Shown here: piece by piece, positions 7,749 through 16,848 of the stretch | How positions within the stretch are numbered: the stretch's first letter is position 1 | Layout of the letters: each line of letters begins with the position of its first letter | NCBI GenBank assembly: GCA_910586535.1 | Contig: CAJUHS010000003.1 | Span: forward strand, 1-58,587 | Source: an uncultured Oscillospiraceae bacterium | GTDB taxonomy: Bacteria > Bacillota > Clostridia > Oscillospirales > Ruminococcaceae | Direction of reading: 5' to 3' | DNA: 58,587 nucleotides | The notes under the pieces: model-generated | Seen by the model: only the letters and a program-made list of their open reading frames with translations | The model's database searches: none | What the model was told of the DNA's origin: nothing | Program-made: the position numbers and the translations under genes

Positions 7749-8231
7749 TCAGTACATCTTTGTAGGCCTTGTTGCGGCGCGGATCTCCATTACGCCCGTA
7801 TCTCCGTGAAAAAACTGAGTACGTCCAAAATTTGCTCCCGTTTCTTCCGCCACAATTTTTATTCTGTAGGACGCTAAAACTTGCTTTACCGCCGCAACAT
7901 TTCTCTCGCCGATATTGAATACCGTTGAATTAACACTGAACATCTGGGCTCCCCCGGCGATTTTGGCTGTAAGACGCGCCTTGTTCGCACCAAGCATAGT
8001 CATTTTCTGGATAAGCTCCGCTATGCCCGTATCGGCGTATCTGCGCTTGTTGTTAACTCCCTGTGCAGCCTCCGTGCTTAACGGCAGCATAATGTGAGCC
8101 AGCCCCGCGATCTTTTTGTCGGGATCGTACAGACAGATACCAACGCATGAACCAAGGGCATATGTAACCAGCGTGTCGGGTGACTTTACAACGTTCAAAT
8201 CCGCAATGCCAACTGTAACAGTGTTTGCCAT
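7749..8231 (-). CDS. cheD: Chemoreceptor glutamine deamidase CheD
   Basis: Deamidates specific glutamines of methyl-accepting chemoreceptors and, in Bacillus-type chemotaxis, binds CheC and stimulates its CheY-P phosphatase activity. The 160-residue protein has the catalytic triad of the family: Cys29 in GSCVGI, His46 in GLAHIMLP and a Thr in YADTGI. It is the last gene of the flagellar operon. Its ATG overlaps the cheC stop codon by one base (TAATG), so the two are translationally coupled, matching their physical interaction. Confidence 0.95.
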   Translation of the reverse strand: MANTVTVGIADLNVVKSPDTLVTYALGSCVGICLYDPDKKIAGLAHIMLPLSTEAAQGVNNKRRYADTGIAELIQKMTMLGANKARLTAKIAGGAQMFSVNSTVFNIGERNVAAVKQVLASYRIKIVAEETGANFGRTQFFHGDTGVMEIRAATRPTKMY

Positions 8232-8854
8232 TATCCACTCACTCCCAGTCTTGTGAAAAGAGTTTCAAGAGACTCCATCTCGGGAACAAGTATCATGTTG
8301 CTTTTTATTTCGCCGCCGTCTATCTTGAAGCTGTCATCAATAAAAAGCGCTTTATTTCCGACCTGTGCGAATTCAATGACCGGAACGCTAAGAATTGCTC
8401 CGACCATATCAACGGTCATTACGGGCACAGAAATGTCTATAGTCATTCCCGTAAGAGCCGCTATCGCATTTATGTACGAGCCTCCCATAATATTTCCGAC
8501 CTCGGAAATAAAGGATTTTTCCATGTCATTCATTTCAAGAAGATTTTCTATCTCCGACCCAAAAAGAGCCTTTGTCATTCTGCTTGCAAAGGACTGCTGA
8601 AGAACATACAGCATCATTCCCGTTATATCGCCTTTGATACTTATGAGCATACCTATCGCAATATTTTCGGGACCGCCGAGAAAGTTCACCGCGTCGCTGA
8701 AATCAAGAACCTTAACAGACGGAACGGCTATATCCGTATTGCACTGCAAAAGTTCAGAAAGTGCGCTTGCGGCATTTCCCGATCCTATACTTCCCAGCTC
8801 CTTAAGAACGTCCAGATGCATATCCTGAAGCTGTTCAATGTTTTTTATCGCCAT
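8231..8854 (-). CDS. cheC: CheY-P phosphatase CheC
   Basis: Dephosphorylates CheY-P at the receptor complex and partners with CheD. The 207-residue protein has the two pseudo-symmetrical CheC repeats. The second active site is canonical: Glu118, Asn121 and Pro144 (SEVGNIM...ISVP). The first keeps Glu19 and Pro45 but has Ser22 where the catalytic Asn normally lies (KELGSIG). It probably works through the second site only, which is the stronger one in studied CheC proteins. An AGGAAAGGAT precedes the ATG. It lies between flgG and cheD, far from any cheA/cheW, which are not in the window. Confidence 0.95.
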   Translation of the reverse strand: MAIKNIEQLQDMHLDVLKELGSIGSGNAASALSELLQCNTDIAVPSVKVLDFSDAVNFLGGPENIAIGMLISIKGDITGMMLYVLQQSFASRMTKALFGSEIENLLEMNDMEKSFISEVGNIMGGSYINAIAALTGMTIDISVPVMTVDMVGAILSVPVIEFAQVGNKALFIDDSFKIDGGEIKSNMILVPEMESLETLFTRLGVSG

Positions 8855-8877
8855 ACCGGTTTATCCTTTCCTCAAAA

Positions 8878-9621
8878 TCAGTTTCTGAGATTGTTTATGA
8901 TATTTTCAAGCTCATCGTGGGTCTTTACCATATTGACATTGAGCTGATAAGCTCTCTGAAATTCAATGACCTTCGTCATTTCGTTCGCCACGTTCGTTCC
9001 CGAAGCCTCGAGCCACCTCTGCTTTTTGCCAGCGCCCTCGTCCGCCTGCGCAGGACCGCTTGAAGCCGTTTCGATATAGTAGTTGTCCCCCACCATATCC
9101 AGACCGTAGGGATTTTCAAACCGGTATACGCCGATCATCTGCGTAAGAGCCGCGTCGTCTATTTCCGTAGGCGCGTTTTCCTTAAAAGGCACCTCTATGC
9201 GGTTTCCCTCATAGTCGAGCACCCAGCCTCCCCAAGAGTTGCAAAGAAGCCACGGAGCGTCCTCGGCTTCGCTTTCCTTTGTGATTATGAAAGAGCCGTC
9301 CTTAGTGTAGGTAACGGCGTTTTCAGGAGTTTGTACCGCAAAGAAACCCTCGTTCAAAGCTGCAAAATCGAGAGGTCTGCCTGTTTCCCTCAGCTGGGAC
9401 TGTTCGAACATCATGTCTGTCTTCTGCACTCTTACTCCGTGACCGAACTGAGTCTCGGTATTGTTGTTGTTCCTCTCCGTATAGATGAGGTCGGCGAAAG
9501 ACGGTCTCGACGCCTTAAAGCCAAAAGTATTAACGTTTGCCAGATTGTTCGCCGTAACGTCCATAGCGTACTGATAGCTTATTACGCCAGAGGCAGCGGT
9601 GTAGTATCCTATATTGCTCAT
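8878..9621 (-). CDS. flgG: Flagellar basal-body rod protein (FlgG type)
   Basis: A distal-rod component, exported by the flagellar type III apparatus, that joins the rod to the hook. The 247 residues have the family ends: N-terminal TAASGVISYQYAMDVTANNL followed by the ANVNTFGFK signature, and C-terminal coiled segment ANEMTKVIEFQRAYQLNVNM. The assignment to FlgG over FlgF rests on its second position in the pair, as flhO-flhP in Bacillus, and is not certain because the paralogues are very similar. Confidence 0.85.
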   Translation of the reverse strand: MSNIGYYTAASGVISYQYAMDVTANNLANVNTFGFKASRPSFADLIYTERNNNNTETQFGHGVRVQKTDMMFEQSQLRETGRPLDFAALNEGFFAVQTPENAVTYTKDGSFIITKESEAEDAPWLLCNSWGGWVLDYEGNRIEVPFKENAPTEIDDAALTQMIGVYRFENPYGLDMVGDNYYIETASSGPAQADEGAGKKQRWLEASGTNVANEMTKVIEFQRAYQLNVNMVKTHDELENIINNLRN

Positions 9622-9677
9622 AGCTTCAGTTCCTTTCCAAATTTATTCCAAAAACGGTTGCCGCTTTACCGTGACGC

Positions 9678-10433
9678 TCAGTTAATGCTTGCAAGCTCGT
9701 TTGCCGCAAGCTGATTCATGCTGTTTGCGATTTTGAGCGCAGAACTGCACGCTGTGAAAACGTGCTGCGCATCCATGGCGGCAATGGTCTCCTCCGCCAC
9801 GTCAACGTTGGAGCGCTCGTACCAGCCCTGTTTTACCTGATAATAAATATCGTCCGGAAGGTTTCCTATGGGAGCGTCCTCATACGGTCTCATAAGGTTG
9901 TCGTCGACTTTTTCCACATCCGCCCCCGGAGCGACGTAGCTGAGTCCCAGCTGGAAAACTCTTCCGTCTCCGGCGGTTATCTCACCGAAGCGGTCAACCT
10001 GAAAATCGGCTGTGCCAAGCTGAATACGCTCTCCGTTTTCATCGAGAACATAACCCGTAGTACCGAGGGTAAGATAACCCTCGCCGTTTATGGTGAACTG
10101 ACCGTTCCTGCTGAGAAGCGTCTCACCAGTTCTGCGTTCCTCGATATTGAAGTACACGTTGCCCACAAGAGCCATATCAAGACGCGAACCCGTGTTCTCA
10201 AAGGAACCCTGCTCCGTATTGGTATAGGTGTAGTCAATAGTGCGGTAACGGATAGTACCCGTCTGGCTGTGCCTGTTATTGATGAGCAGCAGCTCCTCCG
10301 CAAAGGTGGTGGGAATAGCCTCGTCCGCTTTATAGCCTGCCGTTTTTGCGTTGGCAAGGTTATTGGTGATGACATTGAGTATTCTCTGCTCGTTGATTAT
10401 GCCGTTTGCCGCGGTATAGTATCCTCTGAGCAT
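9678..10433 (-). CDS. flgF: Flagellar basal-body rod protein (FlgF type)
   Basis: A proximal-rod protein paralogous to the next gene. The 251 residues begin MLRGYYTAANGIINEQRIL with the NNLANAKTAGYK signature and end in a helical segment (AMDAQHVFTACSSALKIANS). It starts 12 bases after the fliA stop codon. Placing the second rod pair behind the sigma factor gene, away from flgB-flgC, follows the Bacillus/Clostridium pattern. Calling it FlgF is by order only. Confidence 0.83.
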   Translation of the reverse strand: MLRGYYTAANGIINEQRILNVITNNLANAKTAGYKADEAIPTTFAEELLLINNRHSQTGTIRYRTIDYTYTNTEQGSFENTGSRLDMALVGNVYFNIEERRTGETLLSRNGQFTINGEGYLTLGTTGYVLDENGERIQLGTADFQVDRFGEITAGDGRVFQLGLSYVAPGADVEKVDDNLMRPYEDAPIGNLPDDIYYQVKQGWYERSNVDVAEETIAAMDAQHVFTACSSALKIANSMNQLAANELASIN

Positions 10434-10445
10434 ATTAAAGCCTCC

Positions 10446-11225
10446 TCAGTTAAGATAATCTCCAAGATATTTTTTCATTTTTTGAACAGCCTGCGTATGT
10501 ATCTGGCAGACCCGGCTTTCCGAAACGTCAAGAACTTTCCCTATATCGGAAAACCTAAGTTTTTCGTAGTAATAAAGTGTGACCACAAGTCTTTCCCTGT
10601 CTTTCAGGGACTTGATAGCCTCGGCAAGATACCTGAGCTTTTCCTGCCTGTGGACTCCCGCCTCCGCCGACCACATTCCGTCGTCGTCCGCCTTTTCTGC
10701 GATATCGAAGCCGCTGTCCATGACCATTTCCTCAAAAGAAAGAGTTTGCGCCGCAGCAGCCTGAGCTGTGCAGCTTTCAAGCTTTTCCACGGGAAGCTTC
10801 ATTCTTTCCGCCATTTCCTCTGCGGTAGGCTCTCTGTCCAGCTCCTCGTAAAGAGCGGAATAAGCCGCGTCGTAATCTCTTGCAAAACGCCTTATACCGC
10901 GTGGGATAAAATCCTGCCGCCTGATAAAATCTATAATAGCGCCCCTCACCTTTATGGAAGCATAGGTCTCAAACTTCACGCCCTTTTTGGGATCGAAGCT
11001 GTCAATAGCGCTCATCAGGGCAATAGTCGCCTCGTTGATAACGTCGTCGGTTTCCGCGAACTTTATGTACATATTCCTTGTTGACAGCGCGGCGTACTTG
11101 ACGATATTCATATAAGTCATGATAACGCGGTTCCGAAGACCCTTGTCGCCGGTCTCCTTGTACCTGAGCAGCAAAAGCGCTCTTTCTTCCTTTACGTTAT
11201 CCGCTTTACCGGTCACAGAACTCAC
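10446..11225 (-). CDS. fliA: Flagellar RNA polymerase sigma factor (sigma-28, FliA/SigD)
   Basis: Directs RNA polymerase to late flagellar and chemotaxis genes (flagellin, receptors). The 259-residue protein has region 2 (VKYAALSTRNMYIKFAETDD...GVKFETYASIKVRGAIIDFIR), region 3 and the region 4 helix-turn-helix (LRFSDIGKVLDVSESRVCQI), matching the FliA/WhiG/SigD group. It follows flhA after a 111-base gap; in most Firmicutes flhF, flhG and che genes stand between them. No anti-sigma factor FlgM is seen in the window. Confidence 0.95.
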   Translation of the reverse strand: MSSVTGKADNVKEERALLLLRYKETGDKGLRNRVIMTYMNIVKYAALSTRNMYIKFAETDDVINEATIALMSAIDSFDPKKGVKFETYASIKVRGAIIDFIRRQDFIPRGIRRFARDYDAAYSALYEELDREPTAEEMAERMKLPVEKLESCTAQAAAAQTLSFEEMVMDSGFDIAEKADDDGMWSAEAGVHRQEKLRYLAEAIKSLKDRERLVVTLYYYEKLRFSDIGKVLDVSESRVCQIHTQAVQKMKKYLGDYLN

Positions 11226-11336
11226 CTCCGCCCTATTAGATGCAGGAATTTAAGAATCAGGAAGCAAGAACAAAAAGGAATAATATCAAATGTCCCGAGA
11301 ATGCTCCCCCAGTTCCTGCGTCCCATCCTGCGGGTA

Positions 11337-13418
11337 TCAAACTCCCGCCGTTTCAGCGTCGAGAGCGATATTTCCCACAGCCTGTATTTGTACTGAATTA
11401 TCTATCTCGCTGAACGAAAGCACCGTAACATTGGGTATAAACTGGTCGATAAGCTTTTTGAAGTAGATACGCACAATAGGCGACGTAAGAACGATAGGCA
11501 TTGGAACAACATCCTTGACTCTTTCTATCTGATCGTTGAGAGCAGTAACAAGGTTTTGTATCGTCTGAGGATCCATCGCAAGGTAGGAACCCTGCTCGGA
11601 TTTCTTTACGGAAGCCACTATCTTGTTTTCCGTGTCCGTATCGAGGGTAAGGACTCTTATCTGACCGCCGTCCGAGAAGCGGCGGGTAATGGTGCGCTTC
11701 AGAGCCTGACGTACGTACTCTGTGGTAATGTCCACATCCTTCATATTGTACTGGTTGTCCGCGATAGTTTCCAGAACAGTCTGAAGATCCCTGATAGGCA
11801 CTCCTTCTTTCAGAAGCAGGCACAGTACCTTTTGCAGATATGCGGGGGAAACAATGTTTGGCACAATGTCGTCCACCACCGCAGCGTTTGTCTGCCTGAG
11901 CTTATCAAGCATAGTTTTAACATCCTGCCTTGACAGCAGCTCGTGAGCGTAATTTTTTATTATTTCCGACAGGTGGGTAATGATTACCGAAGTCGGGTCG
12001 ATAAGCGTGTAGCCTGCGATCTCCGCCCTGAGCTTATCCTGCTCGGGTATCCATTTTGCCGGAATGTTAAAGGCTGGTTCAACGGTGTCTATTCCGTCGA
12101 TCTCCTTTGTAACGCTTCCGCTGTCGAGAGCAAGGTAGTGATCCATAAGTATCTCTGCATGAGCCACAATCTCGCCCTTTACCTTTATAACATACTGGTT
12201 AGGGTTGATATGCTGGTTATCCGTCATTCTTACCGACGGGAAAACCATACCCATATCCATGGCAAACTGCTTTCGGAAAATAACCACGCGCTCTATCAGC
12301 GTGCCGCCCGAGCTCTCGTCCGCAAGAGGTATAAGGCTGTAACCAAATTCCATCTCGATAGGTTCAACGTTAAGCAGCTTATAAACGTTGTCGATGTCCT
12401 TGTAGTACTCCATTTCGGAGAGAGCTTCTCTGTTTTCGGACATTTCCTGAGCGGTCGTGTCCGCCTCCGCAGCCAGCTCCCTCTGGGTACGCATAAGCAT
12501 GACCCCGAGAACCACAAGCATCGCACCGAGAACCAGAAGCTGAAGCTTCGGGAAGCCCGGTATAAGCATCATTACAAACATTACCATGCCCGCGATAATG
12601 AGTACCAGAGGCTGCGCGGTAAACTGGTTCTTGATATCGATATTGAGGCTGTCCTCCGAAGCGGAACGGGTAACAATCATACCCATTGCCGTGGATATCA
12701 GAAGCGCCGGTATCTGGGAGCAAAGACCGTCGCCTACAGTGGCAATGGTGTAGGTGGACAGAATGTCCATAAACTCCATTCCGTCAAAAATTAGACCTAC
12801 CACCGCACCGCCCAGAAGGTTAACAATGGCGGCTACAATGGAGAACGTAGCGTCGCCCTTTACAAATTTGGAGGCACCGTCCATAGCTCCGAAGAAATCC
12901 GATTCGCGCTGAATTTTGGCGCGGCGGAGCTTGGCTTCGTCCTCGTTGATGATTCCTGAGTTAAGGTCTGCGTCGATAGCCATTTGCTTACCGGGCATAG
13001 CGTCCAGAGTAAACCTTGCGGTTACCTCCGCAACTCGCTCCGCACCCTTTGTTACTACCAGCATCTGCACTACAGTTATCAGTATGAAAACTATGAAACC
13101 GATAAGCGCGTTGCCTTTCATAACAAACTGACCGAACGCCTTTACTATCTGTCCCGCATAGCCCTGCTGGAACAGAATAAGTCGGGTCGATGAAATATTA
13201 AGACCCAGTCTGAAAATAGTAGTTATAAGAAGCATGGAGGGAAAAATCGAAAATTCCAGCGGCTCCTTGATATACATCGTAATAAGCAGAATAACAAGTG
13301 AAAGCGCGATATTCACAACAAACAGCATATCCAGCAGCCATGTGGGCAGCGGGATAATGATGAGGAAGATCGCCAGGATAACGAATACCGTCACCATGTT
13401 ATTCAATATTTTTTTCAC
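11337..13418 (-). CDS. flhA: Flagellar export gate protein FlhA
   Basis: The major membrane protein of the flagellar type III export gate; it docks chaperone-substrate complexes and couples export to the proton motive force. The 693 residues divide into an N-terminal half with about eight membrane helices, including the conserved stretch GDGLCSQIPALLISTAMGM, and a cytosolic C-terminal half (YTLIDPTSVIITHLSEIIKN) that forms the nonameric ring. Length is normal. It follows flhB after 87 bases. Confidence 0.97.
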   Translation of the reverse strand: MKKILNNMVTVFVILAIFLIIIPLPTWLLDMLFVVNIALSLVILLITMYIKEPLEFSIFPSMLLITTIFRLGLNISSTRLILFQQGYAGQIVKAFGQFVMKGNALIGFIVFILITVVQMLVVTKGAERVAEVTARFTLDAMPGKQMAIDADLNSGIINEDEAKLRRAKIQRESDFFGAMDGASKFVKGDATFSIVAAIVNLLGGAVVGLIFDGMEFMDILSTYTIATVGDGLCSQIPALLISTAMGMIVTRSASEDSLNIDIKNQFTAQPLVLIIAGMVMFVMMLIPGFPKLQLLVLGAMLVVLGVMLMRTQRELAAEADTTAQEMSENREALSEMEYYKDIDNVYKLLNVEPIEMEFGYSLIPLADESSGGTLIERVVIFRKQFAMDMGMVFPSVRMTDNQHINPNQYVIKVKGEIVAHAEILMDHYLALDSGSVTKEIDGIDTVEPAFNIPAKWIPEQDKLRAEIAGYTLIDPTSVIITHLSEIIKNYAHELLSRQDVKTMLDKLRQTNAAVVDDIVPNIVSPAYLQKVLCLLLKEGVPIRDLQTVLETIADNQYNMKDVDITTEYVRQALKRTITRRFSDGGQIRVLTLDTDTENKIVASVKKSEQGSYLAMDPQTIQNLVTALNDQIERVKDVVPMPIVLTSPIVRIYFKKLIDQFIPNVTVLSFSEIDNSVQIQAVGNIALDAETAGV

Positions 13419-13505
13419 GGTATAACGTAACCTGCCTTTCTTAAAAATTAGAGGTTAGAAAGCAGAAAATAGAAGTCTGGCTCCGCCCGTATCGGCGGTC
13501 AATAA

Positions 13506-14636
13506 TCAGTAATTCGGATAATTAACTATCTTTGCAGGCTCCATGCCATTTGGAGCCTTGCCCTTCAGGTCGTATACAAAAGCCAGCACCTCGGCGACAG
13601 CACGGTAAAAATCGTAGGGTATCTCCCGTCCAACGTCCACTGCCTTATAGAGACCTCTTGCCAGAGGAACGTTTTCAACCACCGACACTCCGTTTTCCTC
13701 AGCTTTTTCTATTATCTTGAAAGCCATATTGTCCGCACCCTTGGCTACCACCACGGGAGCCCTGTCGGAGGTTTCGTTGTATCTTACCGCTACCGCGAAG
13801 TGGGTAGGGTTTCTTATAACAACGTCCGCGCTCGGAACGTCCTGCATCATACGGCTCATAGCCATCTGCTGCTGCTTCTGACGTCTTTTGCCCTTGATCT
13901 GGGGATCGCCCTCCATTTGCTTGTATTCTTCCTTGACCTCCTGCTTCGTCATCTTCATGTCCTTTTCCCATTTGTATTTCTGGAACAGGAAGTCCACCGC
14001 AGCTACTGCCACAAATACCATTGCGATCTTCATGCATATGGCAAATATGGCTTCGGCAACATAAAGCAGACCTGAAATAAGGTCAAGCTGCATAAGCCTT
14101 GCAAAGTCCACAACACGGCTTTGTATCTCGCTGTAGACCACAGCCATAAGGATTATCATTTTTATCAGGGATTTTGCAAGCTCAAAAAGGGAGCTTACAG
14201 AAAACATTTTTTTGATCCCCTGAATCGGGTTGAGCTTGCTGAGCTTAAACTGAAAGGATTTTTTCGAGAAAATAAATTTTGTCTGTATGCCGGTGGCGAT
14301 CACAGGGATAAGCAGTGAGGCCAGCAGAAGAGGTCCCGCAGTAAAGATCAGCACCTTTCCTATCTCAAGAATAAGCTTGGGAGCTATTTCCATTCCGTCA
14401 ATACGTGTGCCGTTGTCGTCCATACCGCCTCCCGCAAGCGTAAACCAATAGGTCATGCTGCTTGTTGTGAAGCTGTACATGAGCTTTGCTGTCAGTCTCA
14501 GAATGAAGAACGCCAGCATTATGAACGCGGCGGTGACCACGTCCTTGCTCTGCATAACGTTGCCCTCTTTACGCTGTTCACGGCGTTTATGAGGGGTAGC
14601 TTCCTCGGTTTTCTCACCTGTTGTACCTTCAGCCAT
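13506..14636 (-). CDS. flhB: Flagellar export switch protein FlhB
   Basis: Controls the change of export specificity from rod/hook to filament substrates. The 376-residue protein has a charged N-terminus, four membrane segments and a cytosolic domain with the self-cleaving NPTH motif at residues 276-279 (VVIRNPTHFAVAVRY). It is a separate gene, not fused to FliR as in some clostridia. The preceding 133-base gap to fliR holds no gene. Confidence 0.97.
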   Translation of the reverse strand: MAEGTTGEKTEEATPHKRREQRKEGNVMQSKDVVTAAFIMLAFFILRLTAKLMYSFTTSSMTYWFTLAGGGMDDNGTRIDGMEIAPKLILEIGKVLIFTAGPLLLASLLIPVIATGIQTKFIFSKKSFQFKLSKLNPIQGIKKMFSVSSLFELAKSLIKMIILMAVVYSEIQSRVVDFARLMQLDLISGLLYVAEAIFAICMKIAMVFVAVAAVDFLFQKYKWEKDMKMTKQEVKEEYKQMEGDPQIKGKRRQKQQQMAMSRMMQDVPSADVVIRNPTHFAVAVRYNETSDRAPVVVAKGADNMAFKIIEKAEENGVSVVENVPLARGLYKAVDVGREIPYDFYRAVAEVLAFVYDLKGKAPNGMEPAKIVNYPNY

Positions 14637-14769
14637 AGGATTCTTCCTTTATCTATAGGTATTTCCGGCTGACACGCGTTTGCAGTGCCTCCGCGCCGCC
14701 GAAAGGGTCATCTCATTTATTGGTCATCAATTGCGTAACACTTCCGCACCGCGTTCCTCTGATCCGGAA

Positions 14770-15555
14770 CTAAACCGCGGGAATAACAGACATAAACGTC
14801 TCCAGAGCCTCAAGCCATTTTTCGAGGTAACCGTCAATGAAGTCCGAAAGCGGCACAGCCATTAAAAACAGCATTGCAAAACCAAACGCTACCTTCAGCT
14901 GGATATTGACGACCATTATCTGTATCTGGGGGACCGATTTCATCAGTACGCCCATGCAGAATTCAAGAATAAATTCCGCCGCCATTACAGGCATTGCAAG
15001 CTTTATTACCAAAGCCAGCACAACGGAAAAGTAGGATGCGACAGCGTATCCCAGCTCGGGATTGAACCCGCCGCTCCCTATAGGAATTATGTCGTAGGAC
15101 ATAATGAAAAGTCTTATAAGAGTCAGATGAGCGTTCGTCGCGAAGAAGTAAAGGTACATCATAAAGCTGATGAACGAGCCCATTACCGACATCTGTACGT
15201 TGGATTCCGGGTCAAAAACCTTTGCCATGCCAAGACCCGACTGCATATCCATGACCTCCCCAGCCACCTGAACGGTGTAGAAGAAAAGGTCTGTGATGAA
15301 GCCGAAAATAAGTCCTACCACGGTCTCGCGGCATATCATCATAAGATAGACCCAGGTTCGAGTACCCGTGTCGACAGGCTCGGGCTGAATCACAAGTATG
15401 GCAATATATGTAATAAAAACAGTAGCTACTACCTTTGCAATCGTGGGGATATTCCGCCTCGACAAAATCGGGTTGAAAATGAATATTCCCAGCATCCGGG
15501 CAAAGACCAGAAGATTGGTCTCAAAGCTCCGGAACAAAACCGTAAAGAACTCCAC
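14770..15555 (-). CDS. fliR: Flagellar export apparatus protein FliR
   Basis: A core component of the FliP-FliQ-FliR export pore. The 261 residues contain about six membrane helices and typical FliR motifs (ARMLGIFIFNPILSRRNIP near the N-terminus; GLGMAKVFDPES in the middle). Gene order fliO-fliP-fliQ-fliR-flhB is standard, and the ATG lies 22 bases after fliQ. Confidence 0.95.
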   Translation of the reverse strand: MEFFTVLFRSFETNLLVFARMLGIFIFNPILSRRNIPTIAKVVATVFITYIAILVIQPEPVDTGTRTWVYLMMICRETVVGLIFGFITDLFFYTVQVAGEVMDMQSGLGMAKVFDPESNVQMSVMGSFISFMMYLYFFATNAHLTLIRLFIMSYDIIPIGSGGFNPELGYAVASYFSVVLALVIKLAMPVMAAEFILEFCMGVLMKSVPQIQIMVVNIQLKVAFGFAMLFLMAVPLSDFIDGYLEKWLEALETFMSVIPAV

Positions 15556-15577
15556 GCGCGCTCCTTTCCGCCGCGGA

Positions 15578-15862
15578 CTACGTAAGTCTCTGGCTGCTGA
15601 TCTGTGTTATAAGCTCAAATATCCGCATAAGAAATTCATTGCAGGAGCTTATCATCATAGGAGCCAGCAGAAGCAGAAGCACTACGATCGTAAGGGCTTT
15701 CGGCACAAAGGTGAGCGTCTGCTCGTGAACCTGAGTCGCCGCCTGGAGTATCGCAATAACAAGACCCACAATCATGCTTATCAGCAGCAGCGGTCCGGCA
15801 AGCTTTATCGCCAGTATCAGCGCCTCGCGGAAAACCTCCAGGATCACCGATTCCGTAAGCAT
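15578..15862 (-). CDS. fliQ: Flagellar export apparatus protein FliQ
   Basis: A small two-helix membrane protein (94 residues) of the export pore, present in several copies around FliP. The helical hairpin LAIKLAGPLLLISMIVGLVI and the glutamine-containing AILQAATQVHEQTL segment fit the family exactly. It follows fliP after 11 bases, with an AGGAGGTGC-type ribosome site at the end of fliP. Confidence 0.95.
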   Translation of the reverse strand: MLTESVILEVFREALILAIKLAGPLLLISMIVGLVIAILQAATQVHEQTLTFVPKALTIVVLLLLLAPMMISSCNEFLMRIFELITQISSQRLT

Positions 15863-15873
15863 AACCGCACCTC

Positions 15874-16848
15874 CTAAGCGTTAAAGCCTCTGACAAGCGA
15901 TTCGATCAGGAGAGTCCAGCCGTCGCACATAATAAACAGCAGCAGCTTGAACGGGATCGAGACCGTCGTCGGCGGCAGCATCATCATACCCATCGACATC
16001 AGTATCGTGGAAACTATAATATCTATTATAAGAAAAGGTATATAGAGCAGGAAACCGATCTCAAAACCTATCTTGATCTCGCTGAGGATAAAAGCGGGAA
16101 CCACCACCACAAAGCTTATCTCCTCGGCGAACTCCTCCTCGGTCTGAGCTTCGACCTCCGTTTCCGTCAGTCCCATGAAGAAACTCATTGAGTCATTGCT
16201 TGTGTGCTGCAGCATCCACTTTTTCAGCGGAACTGACGCCGCCTGCACCGCCTCTACCGACGTATACTCGCCGTTCTTATATGGTACATAAGCGACCTCG
16301 TTCATATCCGAAATAACCGGATTCATAATAAATAGGGTCAAAAACAGCGCAAGACCGATCATTATCTGATTAGGAGGCGTTTGCTGAACTCCCATTGCGT
16401 TTCTCAGCAGCGAAAACGAAATAATGATGCGCGTAAAGCAAGTCATCATTATCAGTATCGACGGAGCAAGAGAAAGTATTGTGATCAGGATAATGAGGTC
16501 GATCGTTGTAGAGCTTTCATTTATGCCAAACTGATCCAGCAGATTGTCCGCCGTGCCGCGGTCGTCTGTAACTGGCTCGTCATAGGGAAGCCCGCCTGTA
16601 ACGGCGGTTCCCTCAACAGGCTGACCGTCTTGGTCTGTCTGCACGGTTTGAGCAGTCTGCTCGGGCTGGGTCTGTTCTGTCTGTGGTACGCTGGTCTCAA
16701 CGTTCGGTATGGTCGTCACATAACCTGTGCCTTCCTCCGGACTTGGAACTGCGTAAGCTGTCACGGCATGAAACGAAACAACCATAGCCGCGGCGCACAA
16801 TATACCTGCGGACGCTGCGGCAAATTTTTTAAAAATCATTTTTTTCAT
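15874..16848 (-). CDS. fliP: Flagellar export apparatus protein FliP, with long N-terminal insertion
   Basis: Forms the export pore with FliQ and FliR. I chose ATG 16848 (MKKMIFKKF), which has AAGGACGG just upstream and begins a clear signal peptide; the open frame extends to 16911 but that start has no ribosome site. The 325-residue product is longer than usual FliP (about 220-255). Between the signal peptide and the first export-pore helix (IDLIILITILSLAPSILIMM) it has roughly 75 residues rich in Thr, Gln, Pro and acidic residues. The conserved FliP core with its C-terminal helices is intact. The start overlaps the fliO end by 20 bases. Confidence 0.93.
   Translation of the reverse strand: MKKMIFKKFAAASAGILCAAAMVVSFHAVTAYAVPSPEEGTGYVTTIPNVETSVPQTEQTQPEQTAQTVQTDQDGQPVEGTAVTGGLPYDEPVTDDRGTADNLLDQFGINESSTTIDLIILITILSLAPSILIMMTCFTRIIISFSLLRNAMGVQQTPPNQIMIGLALFLTLFIMNPVISDMNEVAYVPYKNGEYTSVEAVQAASVPLKKWMLQHTSNDSMSFFMGLTETEVEAQTEEEFAEEISFVVVVPAFILSEIKIGFEIGFLLYIPFLIIDIIVSTILMSMGMMMLPPTTVSIPFKLLLFIMCDGWTLLIESLVRGFNA

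Noticed and set aside
9762..11084. A 440-codon plus-strand frame opposite flgF and fliA
   Set aside because: It spans two well-supported minus-strand genes and their junction, with no recognisable domain.
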